A DNA stretch of 64,000 nt, taken from contig JAITUC010000024.1 of NCBI GenBank assembly GCA_031286585.1, positions 62,001-126,000 of the forward strand. Reading direction: 5' to 3'. Every line of letters starts with the position of its first letter. The first letter of the stretch is position 1. A program made the translations under genes and the position numbers. The notes below the pieces were generated by a model. It had not been told where the DNA came from. It ran no database searches and saw only the letters and a list, made by a program, of their open reading frames with translations. Below, piece after piece: positions 61,407-64,000 of the stretch. The stretch comes from Delftia acidovorans. Its GTDB lineage: Bacteria; Pseudomonadota; Gammaproteobacteria; Burkholderiales; Burkholderiaceae_C.

Positions 61407-62755
61407 ACGACGTGACGGTCATCGACCGCTTCCTCGATACCTTCTCGCGCTACATCGACTCGGGCTTCGGCCTTCTGCACGGCGAAGTGGCGTTTCTGAC
61501 CGCCACGCTGATCGTCATCGACATGACGCTCGCCGGGTTGTTCTGGGCGATGAGCCATGCCACCGGCCAGGGCGAGGACGTGATCGCCAAGCTGATCCGC
61601 AAGGTGCTGTATGTCGGCGCCTTCGCCTACATCATCGGCAACTTCAACTGGCTGGCCGGCATCGTGTTCCGCTCCTTCGCGGGCCTCGGCCTGACGGCCA
61701 GCGGCTCGACCCTGAGCATGGAGAACTTCCTGCAACCGGGCCGACTGGCGAAGGTCGGTATCGACGCCGGGGCGCCGATCCTGAAACAGATCGGCGACAT
61801 GGCGGGCTTCCCCGAAGTGTTCGTGAACATCACGCCCATCGTCGTGATGTTCCTGGCGTGGCTGATCGTCCTCCTGTGCTTCTTCGTGCTGGCGATTCAG
61901 CTTTTCATCACGCTGATCGAGTTTAAATTGACGACGCTCGCGGGCTTCGTGCTGGTGCCGTTCGCGCTGTGGAACAAGACGGCGTTCCTGGCCGAGAAGG
62001 TACTGGGCAACGTGGTGTCGTCGGGCATCAAGGTGCTGGTGCTGGCCGTCATCGTGGGCATCGGCTCGGGCTTGTTCGCCGAGTTTCAGGTGCAGCCGGC
62101 CGAGCCATCCATCGACCACTCCGTGGTCGTGATGCTGGCCTCGCTGACGCTGTTGGCCTTGGGCATCTTCGGGCCGGGCATTGCGACCGGGCTGGTGTCC
62201 GGCGGCCCGCAACTCGGCGCGGGCGCGATGGCCGGTGCCGCGCTGGGTGCAGCCGGTGCTGCTGTTGCCGTGGGCGCTGCGGCCACGGGCGTCGGCGGCG
62301 CGGTCGCCGCCGGGGCGCGCATGGCACCCGCAGCCGCCAAGCTGGCCGGCAGCGGAGCGCGTGCCGCCACCGGAGCCGCCAGCAGCGCACGGTCGGCGTT
62401 TCAGGCGGGATCTGCATCCGCCGGCTGTGGCCTCAAGGGCGCTGCCGCTGGTGTCGGCAATGTCGCCAAGACCGGCGCACAGGCGGCCGGGCAGAAGGTG
62501 GCCGAGGGCGCACGCTCGATGAAAGAGCGTGTCGCCGCTGCTTTCCGGCCCGATGACGCCGGATCGGCTTCGGGAGCCGGTGCCGCGCAGGCGGCAAACG
62601 AGCCGACCCCATCCGCTGCACAACCCGCCTGGGCCAAGCGCCTGCACCGCAGGCAACAGATCACCCATGCCGCAACCACCGCCGCCCACACGCTGCGCGG
62701 CGGCGACGGCGGCAGCTCCAGCCAGGGGCCAAGCCTTCGCGATTCCGATTCCTGA
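61403..62755 (+). CDS. trbL: TrbL, VirB6-type polytopic membrane protein
   Basis: A 450-residue protein with about six helices up to residue 290 (for example VFLAWLIVLLCFFVLAIQLFITLI) and a long alanine/glycine-rich, low-complexity tail. It forms part of the inner-membrane channel. The start overlaps the trbK-like stop by ATGA. Confidence 0.92.
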   Translation: MNDVTVIDRFLDTFSRYIDSGFGLLHGEVAFLTATLIVIDMTLAGLFWAMSHATGQGEDVIAKLIRKVLYVGAFAYIIGNFNWLAGIVFRSFAGLGLTASGSTLSMENFLQPGRLAKVGIDAGAPILKQIGDMAGFPEVFVNITPIVVMFLAWLIVLLCFFVLAIQLFITLIEFKLTTLAGFVLVPFALWNKTAFLAEKVLGNVVSSGIKVLVLAVIVGIGSGLFAEFQVQPAEPSIDHSVVVMLASLTLLALGIFGPGIATGLVSGGPQLGAGAMAGAALGAAGAAVAVGAAATGVGGAVAAGARMAPAAAKLAGSGARAATGAASSARSAFQAGSASAGCGLKGAAAGVGNVAKTGAQAAGQKVAEGARSMKERVAAAFRPDDAGSASGAGAAQAANEPTPSAAQPAWAKRLHRRQQITHAATTAAHTLRGGDGGSSSQGPSLRDSDS

Positions 62756-62773
62756 TCCTCAAGGAGAACTTCC

Positions 62774-63478
62774 ATGCGATTCAAACGACCGCAGGTGCGC
62801 TACGCCGATGCGCCGCAACCTGCCACCCCGTACCAATCCGCGGCGCAAGTCTGGGACGAGCGCATCGGCTCGGCCCGCGTGCAGGCGAAGAACTGGCGCC
62901 TGATGGCGTTTGGCTGCCTGACGCTGGCGGTGTTGATGGCCGGCGGCCTCGTCTGGCGCTCGGCGCAGTCCATCGTCACGCCCTATGTGATCGAGGTGGA
63001 CAACGCAGGCCAGGTGCGCGCCGTTGGCGAAGCCGCCACGCCGTACCGGCCCAGCGATGCGCAGGTGGCTTATCACCTGGGCCGTTTTATCGGGCTGGTG
63101 CGCTCGCTATCCATTGACCCCATCGTCGTCCGCCAGAACTGGCTCGATGCCTACGACTACACGACCGACAAGGGCGCTGTGGTGCTCAACGAGTACGCCC
63201 GCGTGAACGATCCGTTCGCGCGCATCGGCAAGGAGTCGGTGACGGTGCAGATCACCAGCGTGACCCGCGCCAGCGACACGTCTTTCAACGTGCGCTGGAC
63301 GGAGACGCGCTTTGTCAATGGCGCGCTGGATCGCACCGAACGCTGGAACGCCGTGGTTTCCATAGTGCAGCAGACGCCGCGCACCGAGCAGCGCGTGCGC
63401 AAGAACCCCTTGGGCATCTACGTCAACGGGCTGTCGTGGAGCCGTGAACTGGAAGCGAACGAAGGAGCAAAACCATGA
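62774..63478 (+). CDS. trbF: TrbF, VirB8-type channel protein
   Basis: A 234-residue bitopic protein with a single helix (LMAFGCLTLAVLMAGGLVWRSA, residues 37-58) and the periplasmic VirB8/TrbF domain (IEVDNAGQVRAVGEA, YHLGRFIGLVRSLSIDP, NPLGIYVNGLSWSREL). AAGGAG precedes the ATG. Confidence 0.92.
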   Translation: MRFKRPQVRYADAPQPATPYQSAAQVWDERIGSARVQAKNWRLMAFGCLTLAVLMAGGLVWRSAQSIVTPYVIEVDNAGQVRAVGEAATPYRPSDAQVAYHLGRFIGLVRSLSIDPIVVRQNWLDAYDYTTDKGAVVLNEYARVNDPFARIGKESVTVQITSVTRASDTSFNVRWTETRFVNGALDRTERWNAVVSIVQQTPRTEQRVRKNPLGIYVNGLSWSRELEANEGAKP

Positions 63479-64000
63479 ATGATCTTTTCCGTAAATCCGT
63501 CCTGCCGGTAATTCTGTTTGTCCTGGCGGGCTGCGCCACGCAGGGCAAGCCGCCGCCCGTTATCTCGCTCGATGAAACCGTGCAGGCCCAGCCGCTGCCG
63601 GAACCACCCGCGCCGGTGGAAGTGGTCAAAGTGCCCGAGCCGCTGGCGCTGCCGGCGCAGTTGAAGCCAATGCCCGAGGCAGAAGACGCCAAGCCCGCGC
63701 CGGAACCGACCGACGAGAAGGTGCGCGTCTCGCGGGCCAATACGGAGGCCCGCGTTGCGCCCACGCGCGAGGGCTACGTCAACGCGATTCAGGTGTGGCC
63801 TTTCACGGATGGCGCGCTGTATCAGGTCTATGCGGCCGTGGGCCGCGTAACCGTGATCGCGCTCCAGCCGGGCGAGGAACTGGTGACGGTGGCCGCCGGC
63901 GATACCGTGCGCTGGATCGTCGGAGACACATCGAGCGGCAGCGGCGATGCGTTGCGGGTCAATGTGATGGTGAAGCCGATCCGCTCGGGCCTGAAGACCA
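63475..64000 (+). CDS. trbG: TrbG, VirB9-type protein (5' part; cut by window end)
   Basis: 175 residues are visible. A lipoprotein signal (VLPVILFVLAGC) is followed by a proline-rich stretch (PPPVISLDETVQAQPLPEPPAP) and the start of the VirB9 fold (GYVNAIQVWPFTDGALYQVYAAVGRVTVIALQPGEEL). It forms the outer ring of the channel with TrbI, which should follow. GAAGGAG precedes the ATG, and it overlaps trbF. Confidence 0.9.
   Translation, partial: MNDLFRKSVLPVILFVLAGCATQGKPPPVISLDETVQAQPLPEPPAPVEVVKVPEPLALPAQLKPMPEAEDAKPAPEPTDEKVRVSRANTEARVAPTREGYVNAIQVWPFTDGALYQVYAAVGRVTVIALQPGEELVTVAAGDTVRWIVGDTSSGSGDALRVNVMVKPIRSGLKT

Larger units (their letters stand above)
19830..64000. mobile_element. Tn4371-family integrative and conjugative element (left end and body; right end outside window)
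   Basis: Gene order fits this ICE family: a tyrosine integrase at the left end, DUF932, ParB-like, DUF736, DUF2958, DUF2285, RepA, ParA, TraF peptidase and relaxase in the core, then traR, eexN, traG and trbBCDEJ(K)LFG. Two cargo sites are filled: next to the integrase (toxin-antitoxin plus ABC-3C) and between relaxase and traR (copper resistance). The left boundary is estimated between the terminator at 19791-19824 and the integrase. I could not find the 8-bp TTTTTCAT repeat I recall for this family, and attR is not in view. Confidence 0.88.

Noticed and set aside
1..64000. CRISPR arrays, tRNA and rRNA genes
   Set aside because: No regularly spaced 20-40 bp repeats and no tRNA or rRNA-like sequence were seen; the repeats found are iterons, an octamer array, an in-gene 9-bp array and dispersed hairpin elements.

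Overview
The window comes from a high-GC betaproteobacterium, most likely a Comamonadaceae member (Delftia, Comamonas or Acidovorax type). The grounds are the GC-rich codon use, a minE end next to an aromatic-acid (homoprotocatechuate) cluster, a Bug-type solute-binding protein, and a family-typical GC-rich intergenic repeat present twice (near 7.05 and 19.7 kb). No rRNA, tRNA or CRISPR array was recognised.

Positions 1-19.8 kb are chromosomal. They hold the 3' end of minE, a convergent amino-acid permease, a flavin reductase, a DEDDh exonuclease, and a ten-gene leftward hpa operon (hpaG1, hpaG2, hpaE, a Bug binding protein, a LigA-like subunit, hpaD, hpaF, hpaH, gabD, hpaI) with hpaR last. 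Together these open the ring of 3,4-dihydroxyphenylacetate and take it to pyruvate and succinate; gabD oxidises the semialdehyde released by HpaI. Then come a large exported protein with a C-terminal sorting signal, a universal stress protein, a metallophosphoesterase, a LysR regulator and a small membrane protein.

From about 19.83 kb to the end lies a Tn4371-family integrative and conjugative element (ICE); its right end is outside the window. Its left part holds a tyrosine integrase, a HigBA-like toxin-antitoxin pair, and a three-gene ABC-3C-type system (PD-(D/E)xK nuclease-like effector, small middle component, SMC-like DUF2326 ATPase), a likely defence island with lower GC. The maintenance core (25-38 kb) has DUF932, a ParB-like protein, DUF736, DUF2958, DUF2285, RepA with three iterons, ParA, an RHH partner, DUF2840 and the TraF peptidase. 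The relaxase follows (38.2-40.2 kb).

The cargo between relaxase and traR (40.3-52.2 kb) is a copper module: copRS leftward and copA, copB, a DUF411 protein, a DUF2933 protein, a Cu P-type ATPase, copC, copD and copK rightward. An intact IS3-family element with a 5-bp target duplication sits between copD and copK. The transfer block (52.3-64 kb) is traR, eexN, traG, an RHH gene, trbB-C-D-E-J, a TrbK/EexN-like lipoprotein, trbL, trbF and the start of trbG, mostly coupled by ATGA overlaps.

The most unusual non-coding signal is the GC-rich hairpin content of the ICE core. A roughly 215-bp dispersed repeat built of short stems with small loops, with a covarying stem, recurs in the gaps before core genes. 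A run of four strong hairpins follows parB. A block of mutually exclusive stems precedes the DUF2958 gene, and an isolated iteron-like site lies upstream of the relaxase.
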